Shown one piece after another: positions 15,896-24,397 of a stretch of DNA of 57,043 bases. Both the position numbers and the translations under genes were made by a program. Position 1 is the stretch's first letter, and each line of letters starts with the position of its first letter. The DNA comes from an uncultured Prevotella sp. (GTDB taxonomy: Bacteria > Bacteroidota > Bacteroidia > Bacteroidales > Bacteroidaceae): the NCBI GenBank assembly GCA_900315775.1, contig ONAJ01000030.1:1-57043 (forward strand), read 5' to 3'. The notes beneath the pieces are model-generated. The model was not told the DNA's origin, did no database searches, and worked only from the letters and a program-made list of their open reading frames with translations.

Positions 15896-17353
15896 TTATT
15901 TCACTGGAATCTCTTCGAGAGTCTTCTTGAGCAGTGCCCAGAAGGGTTCTACGGTAGCCCAGAGGGCGCGTTCTGTCGTTGTGTGTGGCGACTTCATCGT
16001 AGGACCTAATGATACTACGTCGAGATGTGGGTACTTGCCCAGAATGATAGAGCACTCCAGTCCGGCGTGGTCAACCTGGATGATGCCGTCTTCGCCGTTC
16101 AGCTCCTTATAAACCTTCAGGAGGAGGTGGAGGATTTCCGAGTCGGGGTTGGGATCCCAGCCGCCATAGCTGCCGCTGGTCTCTATCTTCATTCCAGCCA
16201 TATTGAAGCAGCTCTCTATCATTTTCACAATGTAGTCCTTCATATCCTCACGACTGCTTCGTGGGAGGAGCTTTATCAGAGTGCTGCCGTCGGCGATGTC
16301 TATGATGGCGAGGTTAGAACTCGTCTCCACAACATCGGGGTAAGCAGGAATCATTCTGACTACTCCGTCGTGACATGCATAGATGGCGTCAACGAGGTTG
16401 TCCTGGATCTCTACAGGAACCTGCATTTTAGGAGTCTCAACTTCTTCGGCATAGAACTCTATACTGCTTTCGATGCCCTTATATTCGTCGATAAAATCTT
16501 CTCTCCACGCATCAATTAACTCTTTGAGCGCCAGTACATTCTCTTTTGGTAGTGTAAGTATTACTTCAGCCTTGAAAGGAATAGCGTTACGCATGTTTCC
16601 TCCGTGCCAAGAAGCAAGTCGGGCTTCGCACTCTTCGATTGCCTCGCGTACGAAACGAACCATCAGTTTGTTGGCATTAGCACGACCCTCATGAATCTCC
16701 AATCCGGAATGTCCTCCGCGGAGTCCTTTGAGGGTGATACGCAGAGCAGCATCCTCGGGATCTGTCTCCACTTCCTGGTAGTCGAGAGTCGCTGTTACGT
16801 TTATTCCGCCGGCGCTACCGATAACGAATTTTCCCCACGTCTCGGAGTCGAGGTTAAGGAGAATGTCGCCGTTAAGTTCTCCGGCAGGAAGTCCGTTGGC
16901 ACCAAACATTCCCGTCTCTTCGTCGGCAGTGATAAGAGCCTCTACAGGTCCGTGTTTCAGTGTTTTGTCCTCCATAACAGCCATGATGGCTGCAACGCCG
17001 ATACCGTTGTCTGCACCAAGTGTAGTGCCTTTAGCGCGCACCCACTCGCCGTCAACATAAGCCTCGATGGGGTCTTTCTCGAAGTCGTGAGTGCTCTCAG
17101 GAGTCTTCTGTGGCACCATATCCATGTGTGCCTGCAGGATAACACCCTTGCGATTCTCCATACCTGGTGATGCAGGCTTCCTCATCACAATGTTATCTGC
17201 TTCGTCTTTAAACACTTCAACACCAGCCTCCTTGCCGAAGTCGAGCAGGAACTGTTGTATTTGCTCTAAGTGTCCACTGGGACGTGGAATCTGTGTCAAT
17301 GCGTGGAAGTTCTTCCATATGCACTGTGGATTTAGGTTTTTAATTTCGCTCAT
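15896..17353 (-). CDS. pepD: Aminoacyl-histidine dipeptidase (M20 family, PepD)
   Basis: 485 residues, cytosolic dizinc peptidase that splits Xaa-His dipeptides such as carnosine. Metal-site motifs: AHMDMVPQ (His76, Asp78), TLGADNGIGVAAIMA, and ADEETGMFGANGL with the general-base Glu pair; a later GGHSGLEIHEGRANANKL block marks the lid/dimerisation domain. Complete. It overlaps the upstream membrane protein gene by 4 bp and is followed by a strong terminator. Confidence 0.95.
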   Translation of the reverse strand: MSEIKNLNPQCIWKNFHALTQIPRPSGHLEQIQQFLLDFGKEAGVEVFKDEADNIVMRKPASPGMENRKGVILQAHMDMVPQKTPESTHDFEKDPIEAYVDGEWVRAKGTTLGADNGIGVAAIMAVMEDKTLKHGPVEALITADEETGMFGANGLPAGELNGDILLNLDSETWGKFVIGSAGGINVTATLDYQEVETDPEDAALRITLKGLRGGHSGLEIHEGRANANKLMVRFVREAIEECEARLASWHGGNMRNAIPFKAEVILTLPKENVLALKELIDAWREDFIDEYKGIESSIEFYAEEVETPKMQVPVEIQDNLVDAIYACHDGVVRMIPAYPDVVETSSNLAIIDIADGSTLIKLLPRSSREDMKDYIVKMIESCFNMAGMKIETSGSYGGWDPNPDSEILHLLLKVYKELNGEDGIIQVDHAGLECSIILGKYPHLDVVSLGPTMKSPHTTTERALWATVEPFWALLKKTLEEIPVK

Positions 17354-18351
17354 GATTGTGTATCTTTATTAGTTATACGTTTCGTAAATGACAGAGCCGC
17401 CCATCCGTAGATACCTAACAATATTAGCATCATAGTCTGAACGGTGTGTACGACGAGTGCGAAGTAGAGGGCGTTCTCATCGGCGACGCCGTAGAGTATC
17501 AGCATGGTCTTTACAGCGAAGTGCCAGGGTCCGGCACCGTTGGGTGTGGGGACTATGACTGCCATAGAGCCTACAATGAAGGTTACGAGGGCGCACGAGA
17601 CGCCGAGGTTCTCCGTGAAGTCGAAGCAGAAGAACGTCAGGTAGTAGTGCAGGAAGTAACTCACCCATATTCCTACGGTGAAGAACACGAAGAGCCATTT
17701 GTTGCGTACATCTTTCAGTGATGTTATTCCCTGCCATATTCCCTTCATCGTCGTCTTCACCTTATTATATATAGAGAGTCGTCGCAGAAGGATATATAGC
17801 AGCAGTGCGATAGCTATTCCGCATATCAGTGTTACGATGTATCCTGTTGTGGTAAATCTGTTCAGTATGCCTTCGATGTTTGTCCCCGTCTTTTGGAAGA
17901 AGGTGCCGAAGATACTCATCTGCAGCAGTAGTGTAAGTGCTGTCATTATAGCCACCACGAGGGAGTCGATGGCGCGTTCTGTAACTACCGTTCCTAATGC
18001 TTTCGAGAACGCTACTCCGTCATATCGTTTCAGTATGCCACAACGCATAAATTCTCCTATTCGCGGTATGACAAGTGACGATGCGTACGAAATGAATATA
18101 GAGTAGATACTAGTACTCGTTCTGGGTTTCTCGCCAGTAGGTTCCAGCGTCTGTTTCCAGCGCCATCCTCGGAACACCTGAGCCATTATGCCAAAGGGGA
18201 ACGACAGCAACATCCACGTCCAGTTCATCTCGTGAAGCAGGATGTGTTCTGCACGTCCGAAGTCTATTCCTCGATACATCCAATAAAGTATTGCTCCGCC
18301 AAGAAGTAATGGCAGCGCTATCTTTACTATGTTTCCGAATGTATTCTTCAT
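17350..18351 (-). CDS. LPG-synthase/flippase-like membrane protein (UPF0104)
   Basis: 333 residues with about eight hydrophobic helices. Family phrases RGWRWKQTL, SSLVIPRIGEFMRCGIL, GTVVTERAIDSLVV and TPNGAGPWHFAV place it in the lysylphosphatidylglycerol-synthase membrane-domain family. It lacks the cytosolic transferase domain, so aminoacyl transfer is unlikely; family members without it are treated as lipid flippase or transport-like. The 4-bp overlap with pepD indicates one transcript. Confidence 0.85.
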   Translation of the reverse strand: MKNTFGNIVKIALPLLLGGAILYWMYRGIDFGRAEHILLHEMNWTWMLLSFPFGIMAQVFRGWRWKQTLEPTGEKPRTSTSIYSIFISYASSLVIPRIGEFMRCGILKRYDGVAFSKALGTVVTERAIDSLVVAIMTALTLLLQMSIFGTFFQKTGTNIEGILNRFTTTGYIVTLICGIAIALLLYILLRRLSIYNKVKTTMKGIWQGITSLKDVRNKWLFVFFTVGIWVSYFLHYYLTFFCFDFTENLGVSCALVTFIVGSMAVIVPTPNGAGPWHFAVKTMLILYGVADENALYFALVVHTVQTMMLILLGIYGWAALSFTKRITNKDTQS

Positions 18352-18441
18352 AATGCCGACAAAGGTACGACAAATAATTCATAATGCATAATTAAGGAAG
18401 TATAATTTTTTCTTTTTCTTTTTTTTCTTTTTTATTTTTCG

Positions 18442-18449
18442 TATCTTTG
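18442..18449 (+). promoter_or_regulatory. -7 box for the DUF362-TonB-glycosyltransferase operon
   Basis: TATCTTTG followed by C, 18 bp before the first ATG (18467), with a long T-rich tract upstream in place of a clear -33 box. Confidence 0.65.
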
Positions 18450-18466
18450 CACACAAATAAAACAAT

Positions 18467-19435
18467 ATGTTAGCTATGAAGAAGATAATGATGATTGCTG
18501 TTGCCCTCGTTATGACGATGACAGTATGTGCGCAACCAAAGGTTTATTTTACAAAGGAGATAACTCCTGAGTCTTTGGTAAAGATATACAAAGCCCTCGG
18601 CGTGGAGGCTAAGGGTCGTGTTGCTGTGAAGATTTCTACCGGTGAGGGTGGTAACAACCACTATCTGAAACCGACGCTGATACGCAACCTTGTTGACGAG
18701 GTTAACGGTACCATAGTAGAATGTTGCACAGCCTATGGTGGTTCTCGTCAGGACCCCAAGAAGCACTGGGAGACGATCCACGAACACGGCTTCGACTCTA
18801 TCTTTGCTGTTGACCTTATGGACGAGTTCGGCGACATCCGTATTCCTATCAAGGACAAGAAACACCTGAAGTATGACATCGTGGGAAATCACCTCCCCAA
18901 CTACGACTTCATGATAAACCTCGCTCATTTCAAAGGACACGCTATGGGCGGTTTCGGTGGCGTTATGAAGAATGCCTCTATAGGTGTGGCTTCAACAGCC
19001 GGAAAGTGCTACATCCACACAGCAGGTAAGTCTGCTGACCCCGCAACGGCGTGGAGTAAGGAGAACCTTGCTGCCGGTCCTACCCAAGACCTGTTCTTAG
19101 AGTCTATGGCTGCCGCTGCCCAGGCTGTTCACGACTACTTCGGAGGACAGGTTATCTACATCAACGTAATGAATAATATGTCTGTCGACTGCGACTGTGA
19201 CGGACATCCTGCAAAGCCCGAACTCAAAGATATGGGTATTATGGCGTCACTCGATCCCGTAGCTGTCGATCAGGCTTGTCTCGACAAGGTGTTCGAATAT
19301 AAAGGAAAACCTGGCGACGACAACAAACCACTCATCCAGCGCATAAATCGTCAGCACGGAACATACATCACAGATTATGCCGAGAAGATAGGTCTCGGTT
19401 CAAAGAAATACGAACTTATCAATATCGATAAATGA
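18467..19435 (+). CDS. Secreted DUF362 family protein
   Basis: 322 residues with a signal peptide (MTMTVCAQ; starts at 18467 or 18476). The DUF362 core is visible: VAVKISTGEGGNNHYLKP, INLAHFKGHAMGGFGGVMKN and the C-terminal SLDPVAVDQACLD. Related domains are often fused to ferredoxin modules; here there is none, but CDCDGHPAKPE offers two cysteines. Biochemical role unknown. The stop overlaps the TonB receptor start by 4 bp, so the two are coupled. Confidence 0.8.
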   Translation: MLAMKKIMMIAVALVMTMTVCAQPKVYFTKEITPESLVKIYKALGVEAKGRVAVKISTGEGGNNHYLKPTLIRNLVDEVNGTIVECCTAYGGSRQDPKKHWETIHEHGFDSIFAVDLMDEFGDIRIPIKDKKHLKYDIVGNHLPNYDFMINLAHFKGHAMGGFGGVMKNASIGVASTAGKCYIHTAGKSADPATAWSKENLAAGPTQDLFLESMAAAAQAVHDYFGGQVIYINVMNNMSVDCDCDGHPAKPELKDMGIMASLDPVAVDQACLDKVFEYKGKPGDDNKPLIQRINRQHGTYITDYAEKIGLGSKKYELINIDK

Positions 19436-21315
19436 TAAAAAGATCTCTTTTGATGCTTGCGGCTCTTGCTGCAAGCATCACTGTTTCTGCACAGCAAGAC
19501 TCCGTATCACTCGACGAGGTTGTCGTTACCGGTACACGTACCGTTACCGACGTGCGCTATCTCCCTATGACGGTGAATGTCATCAGTCGTGGACAGCTCA
19601 CCCAGAACAACCAGATGTCGATACTTCCGACGGTGATGCAACAGGTGCCGGGACTCTTCGTAACCAGTCGTTCTATGTACGGCTACGGAGTATCTACAGG
19701 AGCAGCAGGAGGCATCAATATGCGAGGCATCAGCGGTGGGGCAGGACAACTCCTCGTACTCATCGACGGACATCCTCAGTATAACGGCATCTATGGACAT
19801 CCTATCAGCGACAGCTACCAGACCCTTATGGCAGAACGCGTCGAGGTCCTTCGTGGTCCGGCATCGGTAATCTACGGCAGCAATGCTATGGGCGGTGTGA
19901 TAAATATAGTGACAAGAAAGATGTTGCAGGACGGTGTGCGTACCGATGTGCGTGTGGGAGGAGGGTCCTACGGGACAGTCCTCGCTGAGGCGTCGAACAC
20001 CATTCGCAAGGGGAAGTTCTCTTCTATGGTGGGAGGAGAGTACAGTCGTACCGACAACCATCGTCCCAATATGGGTTTCGAGCAGTATGGAGGTCATCTG
20101 AAACTCGCTTACGACTTCACCCCTAACTGGGATGCATACGTTGATGCCGACATTACTCACTTCAACGCTTCCTATCCTGGAGCCGAAGAGAAGCCCATCT
20201 ACGGTGCGAACCAGTGGATTACCCGCGGAGTTGTCTCTGCCGCCGTCGAGAATAACTACGAGAAGACAAACGGTGCACTTAGCATATTCACCAATTTCGG
20301 ACGTCATAAGATTGACGACGGCTCTGCGGACGCTACAAAACTCACATCACGACATTTCCGTTCCAAGGATGCGTTGACGGGTATCTCTTGGTATCAGAGT
20401 GCCCGTCTCTTCGAGGGGAACCGTCTTACCCTTGGTGCAGACTACCAGCATATCTATGGTAATGCGTACTATACCGACAAGACGACGGGAGACATCCTCG
20501 TGACACCGAACAAACAGAGCGGACGCTCATACAGGAACGAGGTGGCAGGCTACTTCGATGTGCGTCAGGACCTCGTGGGCTGGCTCACCCTCGAAGCAGG
20601 ACTGCGTCTCGACCACCACAGCATAACAGGCTCCGAGTGGATACCACAGTTTGGTGTTGTAGTAAGACCGCTCTCTACCGGCGAGGTGAAGGCTATGGTG
20701 AGCAAGGGGTTCCGTAATCCTACTATGCGTGAGATGTTCCTCTATCCGCCATCGAACGAAGAGCTGAAACCCGAACGAATGTGGAACTATGAACTGTCGT
20801 GGCGCCACAGACTACAGAAGCTCTCCTACGGTGCTAACCTGTTCTACATCGATGCCGATAATATCATCCTCACCACACAGGTGGGCAGCGGCAAGAAAAA
20901 CCTCAACTCGGGACGGATACGCAACTATGGAGCAGAACTCGAGGCGACATACCACATCAACGATATGTGGGCGCTGAATACCAATCACAGTTTCCTCAAG
21001 ATGAAAAAACAACAGGTCGTTGCGGCTCCGAAATATAAAGGATTCCTCGGTGCCGACTTCCGTCTGCACAGACTGGCGGTGAATGCCGGACTGCAGTATA
21101 TCAGCGGACTCGGTCTCGACAGTACAGGCGACGGCATTGCCGACAAGCAGGAGAAAGACTTTGTCCTTCTTAATATGTCTGTCAACTACCACCTTAATAA
21201 TATAGTCACCCTCTGGGCGAACGGTGAGAATCTACTTGCCCAGCGTTACCAGATAAACTACGGCTATCCTATGCCGCGAGCAACGTTTATGGCGGGTGTT
21301 AACGTGAAATTATGA
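19432..21315 (+). CDS. TonB-dependent outer-membrane receptor
   Basis: 627 residues with a signal peptide (ASITVSAQ). The TonB box/plug region starts at DSVSLDEVVVTGTR, the plug runs through GQLLVLIDGHPQYNGIYG and RVEVLRGPASVIYGSNAMGG, and the beta-barrel ends FMAGVNVKL. It has no CarboxypepD-like N-terminal domain and no SusD partner, so it resembles metal-complex, haem or corrinoid receptors more than SusC. The coupled DUF362 gene may help handle the ligand; this is inference. Confidence 0.9.
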   Translation: MIKRSLLMLAALAASITVSAQQDSVSLDEVVVTGTRTVTDVRYLPMTVNVISRGQLTQNNQMSILPTVMQQVPGLFVTSRSMYGYGVSTGAAGGINMRGISGGAGQLLVLIDGHPQYNGIYGHPISDSYQTLMAERVEVLRGPASVIYGSNAMGGVINIVTRKMLQDGVRTDVRVGGGSYGTVLAEASNTIRKGKFSSMVGGEYSRTDNHRPNMGFEQYGGHLKLAYDFTPNWDAYVDADITHFNASYPGAEEKPIYGANQWITRGVVSAAVENNYEKTNGALSIFTNFGRHKIDDGSADATKLTSRHFRSKDALTGISWYQSARLFEGNRLTLGADYQHIYGNAYYTDKTTGDILVTPNKQSGRSYRNEVAGYFDVRQDLVGWLTLEAGLRLDHHSITGSEWIPQFGVVVRPLSTGEVKAMVSKGFRNPTMREMFLYPPSNEELKPERMWNYELSWRHRLQKLSYGANLFYIDADNIILTTQVGSGKKNLNSGRIRNYGAELEATYHINDMWALNTNHSFLKMKKQQVVAAPKYKGFLGADFRLHRLAVNAGLQYISGLGLDSTGDGIADKQEKDFVLLNMSVNYHLNNIVTLWANGENLLAQRYQINYGYPMPRATFMAGVNVKL

Positions 21316-21316
21316 T

Positions 21317-22543
21317 ATGAATGTCCTTATAGTAAATACCAGCGAGAGAACAGGAGGAGCAGCAGTTGCTGCTAACCGACTGATGGAAGCCCTGAAGAAT
21401 AACGGGGTGCATCCCACTATGGTGGTGCGAAGAAATAAGTTCGCCTTCTACTGGGAGCGTTTTTGTCTGTTCCTTCATCTGCGTCTGAAGAGAAAGAACC
21501 TCTTCACCATTGATATCGCCAATGCTGGTGACGACATTACCCATCTCAAGGAATTCAAGGAGGCAGATGTGGTTCATCTTCATTGGATAAACCAGGGAAT
21601 GTTGTCGCTCCGTAACATTCGCAGTATCATAGCCAGCAAGAAACCCGTAGTGTGGACGATGCACGACTTCTGGTCATCGACGGGAATATGTCACTATCCT
21701 GGCTCTTGTGCACACTATAAGGCATCCTGCGGCAACTGTCAGTATCTTCCTGGCGGAGGATATAAGAAAGACCTCTCTTTCCGTACTTGGAAGAGAAAGA
21801 GAAAGCTCTACGAGCGGGGCAACATCATCTTCGTAGCTTGTAGTAAGTGGTTACAGGGAAAGGCACGCGAGAGTTCGTTACTCAAGGACCTCCTCGTGGA
21901 GAGCATACCTAATCCTATCGACACTACCGTCTATTGTCCTGCCGACAAGAAGGTGGCTCGTCAGCATCTCGGACTTCCTGAGGATATGTCGCTCATCCTC
22001 TTCGTCTCACAGCGTATCACCGATGAGCGCAAAGGCATAAACTATTTCATCGATGCTATGAATCTCCTTGTGGAGCGTCATCCCGAGATGAAACAGAATA
22101 CGGGTGTAGTCATCCTTGGAGGTAAGAGCGACGAGGTGGCAGACCGTCTCCCAGTAAAGACCTTCTCCGTAGGTTACGTAGCTGACGAAAAGAAGATAAT
22201 AGAGATTTATAATAGTGTAGATCTCTACGTATTGCCGTCACTCGAGGACAACCTGCCCAACACCATCATGGAGTCTATGGCGTGCGGCGTCCCCTGTGTA
22301 GGCTTCAAGACGGGTGGCATCCCTGAGATGATAGACCACCAGAAGAACGGTTACGTAGCGGAATATAAGAATACCGAAGACCTTGCACGAGGCATCCGCA
22401 GGACGCTCTTCGACGCCGACGCTGCCCAGCTGTCGCTGGCGGCGGTGGAGAAGGTGAAGAGTCATTACTCGCAGAACAGCATAGTACTACGTTATGTGGA
22501 AGTGTATAACCAGGCAATAGCATCATCACGCATAGGAATATGA
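21317..22543 (+). CDS. Glycosyltransferase family 4
   Basis: 408 residues, GT-B fold. N-terminal SERTGGAAVAANRLMEAL is the acceptor-side Gly loop, SQRITDERKGINYFIDAM opens the second domain, and EDNLPNTIMESMACGVPC carries the EX7E donor-binding motif. It transfers a sugar from a nucleotide donor to a glycan. It starts one base after the TonB receptor and overlaps the next glycosyltransferase by 4 bp. Confidence 0.9.
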   Translation: MNVLIVNTSERTGGAAVAANRLMEALKNNGVHPTMVVRRNKFAFYWERFCLFLHLRLKRKNLFTIDIANAGDDITHLKEFKEADVVHLHWINQGMLSLRNIRSIIASKKPVVWTMHDFWSSTGICHYPGSCAHYKASCGNCQYLPGGGYKKDLSFRTWKRKRKLYERGNIIFVACSKWLQGKARESSLLKDLLVESIPNPIDTTVYCPADKKVARQHLGLPEDMSLILFVSQRITDERKGINYFIDAMNLLVERHPEMKQNTGVVILGGKSDEVADRLPVKTFSVGYVADEKKIIEIYNSVDLYVLPSLEDNLPNTIMESMACGVPCVGFKTGGIPEMIDHQKNGYVAEYKNTEDLARGIRRTLFDADAAQLSLAAVEKVKSHYSQNSIVLRYVEVYNQAIASSRIGI

Positions 22544-23319
22544 AGATATCTGTAATCACCGTTACATATAACGCCGAGGAGGTACTTCTGCGCACCCTGA
22601 AGAGTGTGGAGCGGCAGAGCTTTAAGAACATAGAACACCTTATCATCGACGGAGCATCGAAGGATGGTACCTTAGCTATTGCCGAGGAGTACAAACAACG
22701 GGTGTCCTACGACGTTACTATCCTCTCGGAACCCGATAAGGGCATCTATGATGCTATGAACAAGGGACTGCGCCTTGCTCAGGGTGACTATCTCGTGTTC
22801 CTCAATGCAGGTGACTGTCTGCACGCAGCAGACACGTTGTCTGTTGTGGGCGCTCAGAACATATCTCGCACCCCCGCACCCCCGCACCCCCGCATTACGA
22901 GTCTACCTGCGGTGATTTATGGCGATACGGATATCGTGGACGACGAGGGACGGTTCTTAGGACATCGTCATCTCTCTGCTCCCGAGAAATTGTCGTGGAA
23001 GTCGTTCCGACGTGGTATGCTGGTGTGTCACCAGTCGTTCTATGTGCGTAGGGATATAGCGGCGACAATACCATATAATCTCAACTACCGTTTCTCTGCT
23101 GATGTCGATTGGTGCATCAGGGTGATGAAGGAGGCAGAGAGTAGGGGACTCGCTATGGTGAATACCCACGCGGTGCTTACCGACTACCTCAAGGAGGGAC
23201 AGACGACGAAGAACCACAGGGCGTCGCTGAAAGAAAGATTTATCGTGATGAAGCACCACTACGGTCTCTTCACCACGATAATTATGCATCTTTGGTTCCT
23301 TCTTAGAAACCTAAAGTAA
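22540..23319 (+). CDS. Glycosyltransferase family 2
   Basis: 259 residues, GT-A fold. The N-terminal ISVITVTYNAEEVLLRTLKS is followed by LIIDGASKDGTL and LSEPDKGIYDAMNKGL, with FLNAGD as the DXD-like metal site. It probably adds a sugar to a cell-surface glycan together with the preceding GT4. A Pro-rich insert (about residues 110-118) is encoded by an 8-bp repeat. It ends only 12 bp from the convergent peptidase gene. Confidence 0.9.
   Translation: MKISVITVTYNAEEVLLRTLKSVERQSFKNIEHLIIDGASKDGTLAIAEEYKQRVSYDVTILSEPDKGIYDAMNKGLRLAQGDYLVFLNAGDCLHAADTLSVVGAQNISRTPAPPHPRITSLPAVIYGDTDIVDDEGRFLGHRHLSAPEKLSWKSFRRGMLVCHQSFYVRRDIAATIPYNLNYRFSADVDWCIRVMKEAESRGLAMVNTHAVLTDYLKEGQTTKNHRASLKERFIVMKHHYGLFTTIIMHLWFLLRNLK
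22868..22894 (+). repeat. In-frame 8-bp repeat GCACCCCC x 3
   Basis: Three copies of GCACCCCC plus GCA inside the GT2 gene encode the Pro-rich run TPAPPHPR. Twenty-four bp keeps frame; one unit gained or lost would not. Confidence 0.9.
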
Positions 23320-23331
23320 AGTCAAATGTTT

Positions 23332-24309
23332 TTATGAGAACTTCAGTATCTGTCCTGGACGGATGCTCTTGTTCTTGCCAATCTTGTTGATTTTGCACAG
23401 CTCCTCAACGCTCATGCCGCGCTTTGTTGCTATAGAGTAGAGAGTCTCACCCTTCTTAACCTTGTGGAGTCTTGTGTTCTTACGACTTACAGACTTCTTT
23501 GTGCTTACAGGTGATTCCTCGATCTCCTCTTCAACGATGTCACGCTTCACGCCTCCAGTAACCTCCTCTTCGCTATAGCTGTCCTGCTTGCGACCTGTTG
23601 TTCTGTTAGCTATCTGTGAGTCGTGGTTATGACGGTTCTTGCGGAACATGTAGTAGTCGCCGGTAACGTCCTGATTCTTGAAGTCGAACATCAGCGCAGG
23701 GTTTAGGGCTACACCACAGAGACGAGTCTCGAAGTGGAGGTGTGAACCGGTACTTCTACCCGTGTTACCACCCAGTCCGATAGGATCGCCGGCGCGAACC
23801 TGCTCATCCTCGCGAACCAACTGTTTTGACATGTGTCCGTAGATAGTTTCCAGACCGTTGTTATGACGTATCACGACGAAGTTTCCGTATCCTGATGCTT
23901 CGTATCTTACTACACGTACCTTACCGTCGAAGGCAGCACGGATAGTATCACCGATATACACCTTGATGTCAAGACCTTTGTGCATACGTCCCCAACGACG
24001 ACCATACTGGCTCGTGATGACACGACTTGATGTCGGCATGTGGAAGCGACGAAGGTCTATGCGGAAAGAGTCGGGGAGGAGAGTCTCGCGGTGAGCGTAC
24101 TGGTTGCTCCACTCGTTGTACAGCTGTCCTGCTGGCGACTGCGCCATCTCACGCTCTACGAGCATGTGAAGTGCTATGGTGTCAACTGCTGTTGCTCTTC
24201 TATCTACTGGGGCCTGTCGAGCCAACAAGTCCTGACCCATTGTCGGGACTGTGGCGACAGATAATATTGAAACAAAAAAAACTTTCTTTACTTGCTTAAT
24301 TAAATTCAT
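23332..24309 (-). CDS. M23 metallopeptidase with C-terminal LysM
   Basis: 325 residues with a signal peptide (TVPTMGQ). The peptidase domain has HKGLDIKV and HLHFE (zinc ligands His, Asp, His), with the YGNFVVIRHNNGLETIYGH core. A charged Ser/Arg/Lys linker leads to a LysM domain in the last 45 residues (VKKGETLYSIATKRGMSVEE). It acts on peptidoglycan cross-bridges in the periplasm, or serves as a hydrolase activator. Confidence 0.92.
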   Translation of the reverse strand: MNLIKQVKKVFFVSILSVATVPTMGQDLLARQAPVDRRATAVDTIALHMLVEREMAQSPAGQLYNEWSNQYAHRETLLPDSFRIDLRRFHMPTSSRVITSQYGRRWGRMHKGLDIKVYIGDTIRAAFDGKVRVVRYEASGYGNFVVIRHNNGLETIYGHMSKQLVREDEQVRAGDPIGLGGNTGRSTGSHLHFETRLCGVALNPALMFDFKNQDVTGDYYMFRKNRHNHDSQIANRTTGRKQDSYSEEEVTGGVKRDIVEEEIEESPVSTKKSVSRKNTRLHKVKKGETLYSIATKRGMSVEELCKINKIGKNKSIRPGQILKFS

Positions 24310-24349
24310 AATATCCTGTTTGTCAGCGTTGAAAAACGCCTATTCGGTT

Positions 24350-24358
24350 GCAAAGATA
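24350..24358 (-). promoter_or_regulatory. -7 box for the M23 peptidase
   Basis: TATCTTTG on the minus strand, 41 bp before the ATG; a small hairpin GCGTT-GAAA-AACGC (24327-24340) lies between. Confidence 0.6.
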
Positions 24359-24397
24359 ACGCAAAAAAGCTTACGTTGTTATTTCCCTTAACATTAT

